Below, piece after piece: positions 23,492-33,789 of a DNA stretch of 64,000 nt. Below the pieces are notes generated by a model. The model did not search any database and was not told the origin of the DNA. It saw only the letters and a list, made by a program, of their open reading frames with translations. Positions within the stretch are counted from its first letter, which is position 1. Every line of letters starts with the position of its first letter. The position numbers and the translations under genes are program-made. The stretch is from Peromyscus leucopus (Eukaryota > Chordata > Mammalia > Rodentia > Cricetidae). The stretch is from the NCBI RefSeq assembly GCF_004664715.2, contig NC_051063.1:148081165-148145164 (forward strand), read 5' to 3'.

Positions 23492-23660
23492 GGTTTTTTC
23501 GAGACAGGGTTTCTCTGTGTAGCTTTGCGCCTTTTTCTGGAGCTCACTTGGTAGCCCAGGCTGGCCTCGAACTCACAAAGATCCGCCTGCCTCTGCCTCC
23601 CAAGTGCTGGGATTAAAGGCGTGCGCCACCACGCCCGGCCCGAAATCCATCCATTTCTTT
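23447..23660 (-). mobile_element. Young B1 insertion with perfect 19-bp duplication
   Basis: The B1 (23466-23641, minus strand) has a long T-run where its A-tail lies and the variant box TGTAGCTTTGCGCC seen in cricetid B1s. A perfect 19-bp target duplication GAAATCCATCCATTTCTTT sits at 23447-23465 and 23642-23660, inside L1 ORF2 sequence. The intact duplication and few mutations make it one of the youngest insertions in the window. Confidence 0.95.
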
Positions 23661-24671
23661 AAGGCTTTCCAGCTTAATGGAGGGCAGGTTTTTAAAATAT
23701 TCCCCCATAATACTCTGGATTTCTTTGGTGTCTGTTGTAACGTTTCCGTCTTCATCTCTAATTCACTAATTTAGGTTCTCTTTTCCTTTCTTTTGGTTAG
23801 TTGAGCCAAGGATCTGTCTATCTAGAACCAGCTTTTAGATTCATTGATTCTTTGTATGGTCTTTGTTGCTGTTATTTTGTTTCTGCTTCATTACTTTTTG
23901 TTCTGATTTTTAGCATTTCTTGTTCTCACATGGATTTGGATTTGGTTTCTTCTTCCCCCTAAAGTTTTGAGTTGCACCATTGGCTTGTTTATGTGTACTC
24001 TTTCTGAATTTTTAATGCAGGCAGTTAGAGTTACAGGTTTCTCCTACAGCACTGCTCTCAGTGTGTCCCAGGGGTTGTGTTGTGTTACGCTTTCATTTCC
24101 ACTTAGTTCAGGGAATTTCTAATGCTTTTTATTTATTCTTTGACTCATTCAGCAATGAATTGTTCAATAGTTTGTGTTTTTACTAGAGATTCATCTGCTG
24201 TCAATTCTAAGTTTTATTGCATTGTGTTCAAATAGGATACACTGAGTTACTTCAATATTTTTGAATTGTAAAGATTTACTTTGTGTCCCCAAAGTGGTCT
24301 ATTTTAGAGAAGCTTCCACGTGCTGCTGAGAAGAATATGTCTTCTTTTTGTTTGGGTAGAATACACTATAGAAATCTGTTAAGTCCATTTGATGTATGAT
24401 GTCAATTGATTTAGTTTTTGTCCAGGTGACCTGGTTATTGAAGAAAGTGTATTGAAATCACCTGTTAATGGACTGATATTAATCTGTGTCTTTAAATCCA
24501 GCTATATATTTTTAATGAAATTGAGTGCACCAGAGTTTGGTATATCTATGTTTAGGTTGATTAGAATGAAGTGTCCTTCTTTATACCTTCTAATTAGTTT
24601 TAATTTGAAGTCTATTTTGTCAAATATTAGGATAAAAACACCTGCTTGCTTCCTGGTTTCATCTGACTGGA

Positions 24672-24883
24672 GGGCCACAGCCACACGGGGGCTGGCAGGT
24701 GAGTGGTGAGCCAGGGCCACAGCCACACAGGGGCTGGCAGGTATGTGGTGAGCCAGGGCCACAGCCACACGGGGGCTGGCAGGTGGGTCAAAGGCCAAGG
24801 CCGGGGCCACAGCCACACGGGGGCTGGCAGGTGAGTGGTGAGCCAGGGCCACAGCCACACAGGGGCTGGCAGGTCAGGGCCAC
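24672..24883. repeat. 42-bp minisatellite, about 5 copies
   Basis: Units start GGGCCACAGCCACACGGGGG and continue CTGGCAGGTGAGTGGTGAGC. Copies lie at 24672-24713, 24714-24755, 24756-24803 (6 bp longer), 24804-24845 and a partial 24846-24874. The unit is a multiple of three, so the minus strand reads as a repeated 14-residue PASPRVAVALAHHS-like peptide. I take that as a by-product and not a gene. It abuts the truncated end of the L1. Confidence 0.95.
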
Positions 24884-25021
24884 TGCTTCCGTGCCTTTGG
24901 AGGGTACACACACTGTAAGGCTTTTTCTCATTTCACCATCATTTTCTGCCTTGGCTGGGCGTGGTTGAAGTTGGCCTGCATTTGGATGTCCTGATGAACA
25001 CCACTGTACGTGTGTATGTTT
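24884..25021. other. Unique sequence
   Basis: Spacer between the minisatellite and a MaLR LTR, nothing recognised. Confidence 0.4.
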
Positions 25022-25742
25022 GTTAGCTTTCTGTCTCGGGAGCAGACCCCTGAGACAACCCACTTTGAAAGGATTGTTTTGCTTAGTGTTCGAGGTCTCA
25101 GTCCCAGGGTCAGTTAGCCATCCCCTTGAGCACATTACTGGGGAGCAGTGAACAGAATTCCTCACTTCCTGGCTAGTAAGTAAGGCAGAGGCAGAGAAAG
25201 GCTCTAGGCGCCACTATCCCAGTCAAGGGCATGCTTGAAAAAACCTTAAAGATTGCTCACCAGGCCCCACTTCTTTTTTTTAATTAAGCAATTTTTATTA
25301 TTAAGAAATTTTCTATTCATTTTACATATCAACCACAGATCTCCCTCTTCTCCCTCCTCCCACCCCCCCAGACTTCCCCCCCAAACCACCTCCCATTCCC
25401 ACCTCCTCCAAGGCAAGGTCTCCCATGGGGAGTCAGCAGAGTCTGGTACATGCAGATGAAGTAGGTCCAAGCCCCTCTCCCTGAACCAAGGCTGTGCAAG
25501 GTGTCCCACCATAGACACTGGGCTCCAAAAAGCCGGCTCATGCACCAGGGACGGATCCCCCACCACCATCCCCACTGCCGGGCGGCCCCCTAAACAATTC
25601 AAGCTAAACAATTGTCTCGCCTATCCAGAACAGGCCCCACTTCTTAGAGCCCCGCCCCCACCTGCTAATGGCACCATTCTGGGGATTGAAAGGCTTCAAC
25701 ACTGGACCTTTGGGGACATTAGAGATCAAAACCCTAACAGTG
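25022..25742 (-). repeat. MaLR-like LTR split by an L1 insertion, minus strand
   Basis: Left part 25022-25275 starts TGTTAGCTTTCTGTCTCGGG, right part 25631-25742 ends GATCAAAACCCTAACAG. The two parts join through the 15-bp duplication of the L1 insertion. Family assignment is by resemblance to the other reversed MaLR LTRs. Confidence 0.55.
25261..25645 (-). mobile_element. 5'-truncated L1 insertion with 15-bp duplication
   Basis: Insert 25276-25630 (355 bp) is the reversed 3' end of a rodent L1: TTAAGCAATTTTTATTATTAAG near the tail, then the C-rich 3' UTR. It is flanked by a perfect duplication CAGGCCCCACTTCTT at 25261-25275 and 25631-25645. The short tail and severe 5' truncation are typical of target-primed reverse transcription. 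Confidence 0.92.
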
Positions 25743-26260
25743 TGTCCTGGGCACCAGTAACTGAGGGGCAACCGTGGCACTGGTTTTCCCACAGGCCCTT
25801 CTTGGTGTGGCTGGTAAAGGCTGCTCTACCTGATGTCAAGCCAGGCGCACTCTCCTCTCTGCCCTTCTGCTTTAGAATTGTGCGATTTAACACAGACTAA
25901 GCCCCGCCCTCCTTTTCCCCTAGAGGAAAAGCTTGGCACCGAGGTGCTTAACTTAGGTTGAATTTCACACAGAACTTCAGTATTCAAAATGGCTTTGGTA
26001 GATCGTTTCTTTAATATGCTCTATTATTTCCCAACATTATAAGTCCTTGGGTGACACACATAATGACTTCAGAGGTTTATAATACCTGAAAAGAAGAGAA
26101 AATTGAGAACTATTTGGTACAGTATGTTCTGAATAAGATGGGGTCTACTGAGAAGTTAAACTGCCTTCAAGTTTATTTTGCCTCTTTCAAAAATTATTAT
26201 GGCCTGTGTCTCATAGAAATTCTTTCCCCCACCCCAGGCCACATAAATGAACCTCTTTAT
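25743..26260. other. Unique sequence, no gene seen
   Basis: No repeat or coding feature that I can support. Confidence 0.4.
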
Positions 26261-26273
26261 ATTTGCTGTTGTT

Positions 26274-26276
<3 letters not shown>

Positions 26277-26314
<38 letters not shown>
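26277..26314. repeat. (TC)19 microsatellite
   Basis: Pure dinucleotide run just outside a reversed B1 fragment, in place of its A-tail. Confidence 0.95.
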
Positions 26315-26318
<4 letters not shown>

Positions 26319-26412
26319 TGTAGCCCAGGTTGGCCTCAAATTTTCAGCCCTGCCCCCATCCTACAGATGCTGAAATTATGGGCTGTGTGCCACCAGACCA
26401 AGTCTGGCTACT
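26315..26412 (-). repeat. Diverged B1 fragment, minus strand
   Basis: TATGTAGCCCAGGTTGGCCT, AGATGCTGAAATTATGGGCT and TGTGCCACCAGACC keep the B1 order. Confidence 0.65.
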
Positions 26413-26429
26413 TTTTAAGACATAATACA

Positions 26430-26450
26430 TTTTATTTTTTTTATTATGTA

Positions 26451-26483
<33 letters not shown>

Positions 26484-26655
26484 TGTATGTATGTATGTAT
26501 ATGGTGGGTTCTGTGATTGCGGGTACACGTGTGTGGAGGTCAGAGGACAACTTTCCAGAGCTGGTTCTCTTTCCACCATGGCTTACAGAGATTGAACTCA
26601 CCTCATCAGGCTGTGCAGCACCTTTCCCTCTGAGTATCTTGCTGGCCCATGTTTT
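26430..26655 (-). repeat. RSINE1-type SINE with (TATG)n, minus strand
   Basis: A (TATG)n run at 26456-26502 replaces the tail. The body has GTGGAGGTCAGAGGACAACT, GGTTCTCTTTCCACCATGG, ATTGAACTCACCTCATCAGG and the reversed tRNA head near TATCTTGCTGGCCC. Confidence 0.7.
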
Positions 26656-26682
26656 ACCAATTTTACACTGTAAGAGACACAG

Positions 26683-26765
26683 TCTGGGCTGGAGAAGTAG
26701 TACAGCCATTCCCTAGAATTTGCAAGACTTTCTAGTAGATCCCCGGCACCACACACAAACAAATA
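26683..26765 (+). repeat. ID-like SINE, plus strand
   Basis: GGGCTGGAGAAGTAGTACAG at the head and GATCCCCGGCACCACACAC at the end. Diverged. Confidence 0.5.
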
Positions 26766-26859
26766 GAAGACAGTCAATTGCTGCTGTTAAAGACTGTACC
26801 AATGTGTAAACTCAACCACAGACAAAACAAGACCCGTGTATCACTCTCTCGAGGCTCTC

Positions 26860-27605
26860 CCTCACCATGGTGTACAGTGCTGCCATAAACAGGTCCATGT
26901 GGGATGTTGACTTAAATTCCTTCAGGTATCCACCAAGGATCGGATCCCTGGGCCATGTGGTCATTTTACTTTTAGTTTTTGAGGAAACTCCAAATGGATT
27001 TTTATAGCGGCTGCAACAGTTTACATTCCCATCAGCAATGTATAAGGGTTCCTCTCTCTCCACATCTCTGCCAGCATTTCTGGTCATTTGTTTTATTGAT
27101 GATGGCTACTTTGATGGGGTGAGATGGTATTTTAATGTAATTTCAATTTGCATTTCCCTCATGGTTCAGGATATTGAACATCTTTCAAACGTTTATTGGC
27201 CATTTGTATTTCTCCTTTTGAGGATGTCCCATTCATTTATCCATTTATTGATTGGATGATTTGTTTGGTAATTTCTGTGGCAATGGTTTTAATTCAGAGG
27301 AGTCTCCATAGACTGGAGATGTCACTCTCCTCCGGTGTTTAGCTACAGAGCTCCCATTTTACAGGCTCCTGCTTCACCCTGACAACTCTTGGCTTTGCTG
27401 TACAGAAGCTTTTAAATCTCACACAATCCTGTTTGTCAGTTATTTTCTGAGCTTCCAGAACTCTTTTCAGGAACTCCTCATCTACCCTAAGCCATAACTC
27501 AAGTTCCCTCTGACTCTCCCTGAGTTTCAGGTCCTCTATTACGGTCTCTATCCATTTTGACTCCATATTTATACAGGTGAAGAAGTCAGGGTCTAGTTCT
27601 ACATG
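26860..27605 (-). repeat. L1 ORF2 3' fragment, minus strand
   Basis: Reversed ORF2/3' region: TACAGTGCTGCCATAAACAG, GTCATTTTACTTTTAGTTTTTG, CAACAGTTTACATTCCCATC, ACATCTCTGCCAGCATTTCTG, and ends near CTACATGTGGATATCCAG, a typical L1 5' truncation point. No tail or duplication found. Confidence 0.75.
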
Positions 27606-29390
27606 TGGATATCCAGGATGAATGAAAGAGGAGGCGGGGCTTGTGAAGAGTGGGAGAGAAGAACACGAATCTGATTGGACAACAAATAAAATGCACAAAT
27701 AAAATTAAATAAATATAAGATGATGAAATAAAAACACAGGAGCTTTTTTTTCCTCTCTAAAAGAGTCAAAGTATTTGTAAAAGTGTAGTTAGAAGAAAAA
27801 AGGGGCAAAGAAAAACGAGTTTTGGAGCCTTTTGTCTCTGGGTCCTCTAAAGTTGGCATCCTCCAGGTAGATGGGCAGAGTTGGGGTCAATCGCACTTGT
27901 AAACCCGTCCTTCCTATTCCCCCAGTGCTGAGCCTGTACTGGACACGTGGCCACCAGCATGGTCTTCACTCTAGGAGACTCCCGTTTTTTGCACGCCAGA
28001 GGCCTCTGCTGGCCGCACTTGGCTTTTCAGTCTGTTGGGCCCAGCAGGTTCGGCCACCCTTGGGAGAAGCCAGTTTGTTAGGCCCTGGACTGGCTGATGT
28101 TCTAGCTGGAGTGTGCTGGCTCCAGGGCTTTGGGAGGACACAGGGAAAGACAGTCCTGGATAGGTGGACCCATTCTCGTACTTCTAAACCCACGAAGCAT
28201 TTAAACAGCCTGCGGGAGAGGTGGACGGTGGCTGTCATGTCACCTCTGAGCACCTTCAGAGTCCTCAGGCTCTTTTTTTTTTTTAGAAACTGTGACTCCA
28301 GGGGTCGATCCACCTGCTGGTCTCAAGTTCAGGGCTTTCTGAAGTGGTGAGGCCAGCTATGAGGGCCGTGCATGCCACTGTCCAAGCTGAGCTTGGTTTG
28401 TTAGCGTCTGGCCCGTCCCATTCGGCGAGTGCTTGAGGTGGCCATGTCTCACCCTGGGGCTGTCAAAGGTTAGATCACAGACCTGCCATTTTAACAGTCA
28501 GGCTGCTTACCACTGCAGTCCGTCCCATGTGACAGAGCAGGAAGGAAAAATAAGTCCAGCCCCTCCCCAGTGTGGCTGCAAGGTAAGTTTATAATCCTAC
28601 CTAGTGCCTGCCTCTTCCCCTTGACCTGCAGGCTAGGCCAAGCTAGGTCACGTGGTATGGAACGTCCTGCCACTCCTCTGCACATCTGAATCAGAAACCC
28701 TCTCGACTTGTGGGATTTGAGGCTCTTTCCTTCAGGCTCCCTGCCATGTTACACATGGTAGCTGTCTTGCAGCTCCTCTGGCCTTTGAAGAGAAGGCTCC
28801 CTCTCCTTTGAAGAAACCATCACACTGTCTATGGCATGATACACTCCCCCTAGTACTCTCCATCCTCAAGTATCAAGCGTGCCCTGTCCCCATCTCCAAG
28901 CTCTCTCTCCCAATAAAGCTTAATCTGGAAGGTAACCCAGGGCCAACTCCTTTCCTAAACCTTGCTATAGATTGTTCCTTGTTCTCAGGCTTCTCCCAGC
29001 CCTGCCTCTTCCTGGGATAACACAGTTTTAAGCAATATTATGTGCCCAGATATTTCCTAGCCTCAGCCCTCTGAGGCATGGAGGGTGATGAACTCCTGCT
29101 GATCTGTCCCACTGGGAGAGTCAGGGTTTCATTAGCTCTGCACTTAGATTTGCGGCTCCTGGCTCTGTAGGCCAGAGTCTTTTCCCTTGGCCTTCCTCAC
29201 TTGCCTTTTGGATGAAGACTCTTCTGACGTGCCTCCGGCTACACAGCGAAGCCAAGGGCTGCTGGCTTCTGTGTCTCCCCTCTGCCTGCGGTCCGCTCAC
29301 TAGCTCTGTGACTCTAGAGTTTCTGTGGAAGCCAGTCTATGTTTATTGTCCTGCTTCTTCTCATTCATTCAGACAGACAGGGACCCTTCC
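27606..29390. other. Unique sequence, no gene seen
   Basis: About 1.8 kb without a clear repeat. The 159-codon plus-strand frame at 27871-28350 has no start context or domain that I recognise and overlaps a 115-codon minus frame. A T-run lies at 28273-28284. Confidence 0.45.
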
Positions 29391-29515
29391 AAACCCCATC
29401 TTCTTCTCCCCTTCCCTTTCTTTCCCTCCCCTCTCCTCCCCTCCCCTCTCCTTTTCCTCTTTCCACTCCTCCCCCTTCTCCTCCTTCTCCTCCTTCTCCC
29501 TCCCCCCTCTCTCTA
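29391..29515. repeat. Pyrimidine-rich tract (CCTCTCC-type)
   Basis: About 125 bp almost entirely C and T on the plus strand, with irregular CCTCTCC/TTCTCC units. Mirror-like purine:pyrimidine tracts of this sort can form triplex DNA. Confidence 0.85.
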
Positions 29516-29647
29516 AGACAGGGTTTCACTATGTAGCTCTGGCTGGCCTGGAACTCACTGTGTAAGCCACACTGGTCTTGAACTCAGAGATCCATCTGTC
29601 TCAGCCTCCAAGTACTAGAATCAGAAGTGTGTGCACCACATCCAGCC
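29513..29647 (-). repeat. B1 SINE, minus strand
   Basis: AAGACAGGGTTTCACTATGT, GGCCTGGAACTCACTGTGTA, TCTGTCTCAGCCTCCAAGTA, then a diverged GCACCACATCCAGC end. Confidence 0.85.
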
Positions 29648-30125
29648 ATTCCCATTTTCATATACATTTCCTCGATGGCTGGTGTGACTAGCTTCCCAGT
29701 CTTTATCACTCATGTTTCTTTTTGTGGAACACCCATACACATCCTTTATCCAGTGTTCCACTGAGTTTTTTCATTGACTTATTTGCATATTATGAGAAGT
29801 ATGCATTTTTAATTCCTGTTAAATGGGGGAGTGACAAGTATTACAAGCAGACTTCCTCTGCTGTGTATCTTGTTTTTTTTTTTTTTTTTTTTCTGAGAAA
29901 TCTTAACTACACAGAATAATTAAGTTTTCAAATACACCCTTCAAGAGAGAAAAGGAACTTCGGGTCTTATTCCTGGGTAGATTTTATGTATCTTGCTCAG
30001 TGATTGACAGGGATTTCTCTGGCTCTGGGAGAGCCTTAGCTAGAGCCAGGCTCTGAGCAGCAGCCTCCCTGGCTCCCTTCTGGTTTTCCTCCTCCGATGT
30101 CACTGCTTTAGAGAGCCTCATGATT
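29648..30125. other. Unassigned sequence with a T-run
   Basis: A T-run at 29872-29892 could be the tail of an old reversed retroposon, but I cannot identify one. Confidence 0.4.
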
Positions 30126-30202
30126 TTTATACCGAGAACAGAACCCAGGCTTTCTCAGGTGCTAGTTGAGTGCCCTGCCACAGAGCTGTCAGCCCAGCCC
30201 TG
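30126..30202 (-). repeat. ID SINE, minus strand
   Basis: GAACAGAACCCAGGCTTTCT followed by GAGTGCCCTGCCACAGAGCT is a reversed, diverged ID element. Confidence 0.55.
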
Positions 30203-30817
30203 GTGCATCTTCCCAGAGAGCTGTGAAATCCCAAGCCTATGGATCAGCAGGGCTGGGTGGATCACAGGCTAATTCTTACAAGTCCCCCACTGACACTGGC
30301 ACTGCTGTTTGGAAGCCACACTTGGAGAACTGCTTCTCTGGATGTGGGTTTGCCACTTTGAAGTTTCTGAAATCTATTTATTCGTCCCTGTCTTCGATAT
30401 TTCACCTAGGACCAAATCCTGTCACCTCCTGTCTGGGCGCCTTCTCTCCCCACTTGCGAAGAGTGCAAAACTGGATCTCTGCATTCTCTCCCTTCCACTC
30501 TTCCCTTGAGGCCTTGGGGTCATTTTGTGATGCTCTGTACATTGTTCAGCGCCTGCAATCTGTCTTTGATCCCTAGGGAATGCCACGTTCGTCTCTCACC
30601 TCGGGTATTTTGCATTTGCTGTTTGCTACCTTGAATTCTCTGCTCCTGATGGTGATATTTGGTCAGTTTGGTGGACCTCATTTACTGGGAGGTTTGTATA
30701 TGGGTCAGATAACTGGGCTCTGACTAAATCTACTGATTGCCAGCATTACACGATCAAGCAGCTTTATATTTGGGGTTTGTTAAGTAGCCCCCAGGAATAC
30801 TCTAAGAAGCAGGACAT
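30203..30817. other. Unique sequence, no gene seen
   Basis: The 136-codon frame at 30166-30576 partly covers the ID remnant and has no recognisable domain. Confidence 0.4.
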
Positions 30818-31007
30818 GGGGCCGGAGAGGTGCCTCAGCAGTTAAGAGCACTGGCTGCTCTTCCAGAGGACCGGGGTTCAATTCCCAGCATCCACATAGC
30901 AGCTCACTATTGCCTGTAACTCCTGTTCAGAGGATCTGACACCTCCCCACAGACATATATGCAGGAAAAACAGCGATGTACATAAATACAAATAAATAAA
31001 TAAAGAG
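30818..31007 (+). repeat. B3 SINE, plus strand
   Basis: GGGCCGGAGAGGTGCCTCAG head, ACTGGCTGCTCTTCCAGAGG, GAGGATCTGACACCTCCCC and the tail AATAAATAAATAAAGAG. Confidence 0.88.
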
Positions 31008-31124
31008 TCAGTGCATGCTTTCCTTTGAGAAAATGGCCTCTAAAAAAAGGCCCTTTTTGGACATTGGTGGTTAAAGTGAAAAAAACACCAGTGTTGGTGT
31101 CTAGCTTAGGTTTTTTTAAAAATG

Positions 31125-31640
31125 TATTATTCAAGGATTCCATACGTTTTTATTATGAAATATGGTCATGTCTACTTCCTCTATCACTCCAGCTCTCCTC
31201 ATGTTCACCCAAACTGCCCCTTCCCAACTTCAGATCTGTTTGATAACGCACTAAATCCAGTTAGCGCTGCCCACACATGCATGGATGAAGGGCTATCCTT
31301 TGGAGCATGGAAAACCTACAAGCAGCCACATTCTCAAAAAGACTTTTCCCTTCTCCGGAAACTATTCACTACCAGTAGCTCCCGAGTAATGCCTGTAGCC
31401 TGGAGATCTAACCTATGTAGTCTAGGATTTTAGCTGGCTGATCTTGTTGAGGCCTTGTGCAGGAAACCAGGGTAGCAGAGTTCATGAGTGCAACGTCTGT
31501 GGGATGTACAGGTTAGCGTTTCTCAGCGTTCCCTCCCTTCTTCTAACTCTTAGATCCATTCCACCTCATTTTCAAGATGTTCCCCGAGCCGTGATGGTGG
31601 AAGCAGTCACATAGTCGATCTGTTTAGAGCCCAACAGACA
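31125..31640 (-). repeat. L1 3' UTR fragment, minus strand
   Basis: TTTTATTATGAAATATGGTC, then C-rich text and CGGAAACTATTCACTACCAG through GAGTTCATGAGTGCAACGTC follow the reversed order of a rodent L1 3' UTR. Boundaries approximate. Confidence 0.55.
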
Positions 31641-31829
31641 CATGGTGTCTTATTCTTACTGCTCTCACTCATTACGCACCCTCCATTGACTGATGCTCAC
31701 TGCAAAATGAAGCATTTCTGAGCAAGGATAAGAGCTGCCTAGGGCAATTGGTACAGAACTCCAGATTCTTTTCCCTCAGCCTCGTGAATTCTGGAGTTAC
31801 AGATCTGTGCCACCACAAATGACATTTTA
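31641..31829. other. Unique sequence with a B1-like scrap
   Basis: CTCAGCCTCGTGAATTCTGG and CAGATCTGTGCCACCAC (about 31778-31815) hint at a degraded reversed B1 piece. The rest is unassigned. Confidence 0.4.
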
Positions 31830-32525
31830 AAAATCATTCCTTTTATTTATTGAGATTGTGATGTTAAAAATGGCATCAGTTCATTGAAAGTTTCCTACAA
31901 TGTGTTGTGATCATATTCCCTCCCAACTCTTCCAGATCCACCCACCATCTCTACCCACCCAACTTTGTGTCCTTTTATTTAAACTCTTCAAGATAAATTT
32001 ATGACTCCCAAATATACTTGGACATGTGGTCTGAAATTTTTTAATCATTTCTTATATTTTAAGGTTATAATATTATTATATCACTTCCTCCTTCCCTTTC
32101 TTCCCTTCAAACACTCCCATAAACCCCTCCTTTCTCTCTTTCAAATTCATGGTCTCTTTTATCATTAATTGTTTATATATATAATATATTATTATATATT
32201 ACATATATGTTTGTACTTACACACACACACATATACTTAAGACATAAATACAACATGTTCAGTCTGTATCGTGTTACTTGTACACACATGTTTCAGGGCT
32301 GACCACTTGGTACTGGATGACTAATTGATGTCCTCTTCGCTAAGGAAGACTTTTTCTCCCCTTCTCAGCATTCCTTCAATGCACTGAGTTCTTTGTGTAG
32401 AGTTGAGGATGCATGGTCTTATCTCTCCTCATGTCAGCATGTCTGCTGGTGTCCTGCTTGCTCTGCTCATGCCTAAGCAGTCATGCTGGTGAGACTTTAC
32501 AGGTACACTTCCTGACATTTTTAAA
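31830..32525 (-). repeat. Two adjoining L1 3' UTR fragments, minus strand
   Basis: Two reversed L1 3' starts occur: TTTTATTTATTGAGATTGTG at about 31840, and TTATATTTTAAGGTTATAATA at about 32053, each followed by the usual C-rich stretch and TTTCAAATTCATGGTCTC-type text. This suggests two separate truncated insertions or a duplicated 3' end. An AT-rich patch with ACATATATG lies at 32170-32240. Confidence 0.6.
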
Positions 32526-32966
32526 GAAAAAAATTGGCTTAAAACAAGAATTGTTAAATTAATCCATTAAATGGAAAATCTGTATCAGTAGCCTTATGTA
32601 GAAACTAAAATAGGTAAATAAGATGAAATAAAGTAATATGAACTTCTCTACTCTGTTTACTTGTGTTAAAGATCATTTCTAACCCCATGTTGTGATGGAC
32701 TTCAGCATATGACAAGTTTTTTCATTGGTCCAATTTCTGCATTGTAAACTCGAAGTGGTTTTGCTTAAGTTTCCCAATACCCTGATCTCCTGAAGCTTAA
32801 TTTGCAACACTTGATGTCATGTCTTTGCCTGTAATGTGGCCATTTCTCCTTCTGTAAGGAGACAGCATAGGTTACAGATGACATTAGAGAGATCTTGAAG
32901 AGTAAATCTACTATACCTTCTCTATAAGGTAATCCATAAATTGCAGCAAGTTAATGAACTGTTTCC
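32526..32966. other. Unique sequence
   Basis: AT-rich, no repeat or gene assigned. Confidence 0.4.
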
Positions 32967-33508
32967 CAAAATTGTTGTTGTTTTTTACTCTTTACTCTTT
33001 TGGGGGGCCCACCACCCAGCTCCCAAATAAATCACAAGGAGGCTTATTCTTCCTTATAAATGTCTGGTTTCAGCTTGTCTTATTTCTAGCCAGATTTTCT
33101 TAAATTATCCCATCTACTTTTTGCCTCTGGAATTTTATCTTTCTCTATTCTATACACCTTTCTTCTTACTCCATGGCTTGCTGTGTAGCTAGGTGGCTGG
33201 CCCCTGATTTCCTCTCTCCTTTTCTCGCTCCTGATCTTCTTACTCCTCCATCTTTCTTCCCAGATTTCCACTCCTAGTTATTCTCCCTGCCTGCCAGCCC
33301 TGCCTATTTCTCTCCCCTGCCTGGCTATTGGCCGTTCAGCTCTTTATTAGACTAATCAGGTGTTTTAGGCAGGCAAAGTAACACAACTTTGCAGAGTTAA
33401 ACAAATGCAACATAAAAGAATACAACGCATCTTTGCATCATTAAAACAAATGTTTCACAGCATAAACAAGTGTAACACATCTTAAAATAATATTCCACAA
33501 CACAAAAT
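32967..33508 (-). mobile_element. Solo LTR (cricetid ERVK-like), minus strand
   Basis: The LTR body is 32973-33502 (530 bp), starting TGTTGTTGTTTTTTACTC and ending ATTCCACAACA, perfect TG...CA ends. A perfect 6-bp duplication CAAAAT lies at 32967-32972 and 33503-33508. The minus strand reads CTGATTAGTCTAATAAAGAG followed by a CCAATAGCCAGGCAGG-type motif. The two duplications are identical, so the insertion is fairly recent. No internal sequence remains. Confidence 0.9.
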
Positions 33509-33789
33509 CTTGTAAAAGAACCAGCACCTGAGTCTTATGTATGGAATGTGATGGGATAAGCACAATATATTTCTATTTTCTCAATGAATGACCATTGTTC
33601 TAATGATTAAGATTTTGGACAAATATAGATATACTACAAATAAGGCAGATCAAATATTAGCTAATTAATGGAGATACATGTCAATCATAGGTGCATTAAT
33701 GCTATTATATGAAAAGCAATAGAGGGTGGTCATCTCTTTAAAAAATCTCTTTTAAAGTATACTGATATTTTCCTTTCTTTTTTGTTACA
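33509..33789. other. Unique sequence
   Basis: AT-rich and featureless to me. Confidence 0.4.

Larger units (their letters stand above)
21660..24671 (-). repeat. Rearranged L1 (3' UTR plus ORF2 part), minus strand
   Basis: The 3' UTR lies at about 21680-22560, with the reversed 3' end TTTTGAGATTATAATATAAT. ORF2 sequence, reversed, follows from about 22640 to 24660. The expected C-terminal part of ORF2 is missing between them, so the copy carries an internal deletion. It is interrupted by a MaLR fragment (23073-23208) and a young B1 (23466-23641). ORF2 is broken by many stops. Its upstream end stops at the 42-bp minisatellite. Confidence 0.8.

Noticed and set aside
24502..24911. Minus-strand frames with a 14-residue repeat
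   Set aside because: Explained by the 42-bp minisatellite. It joins directly to broken L1 sequence and has no other gene features.
27871..28350. 159-codon frame in unique sequence as a possible gene
   Set aside because: Overlaps a 115-codon frame on the other strand, has no known motif, and the T-run near its end gives a phenylalanine block.
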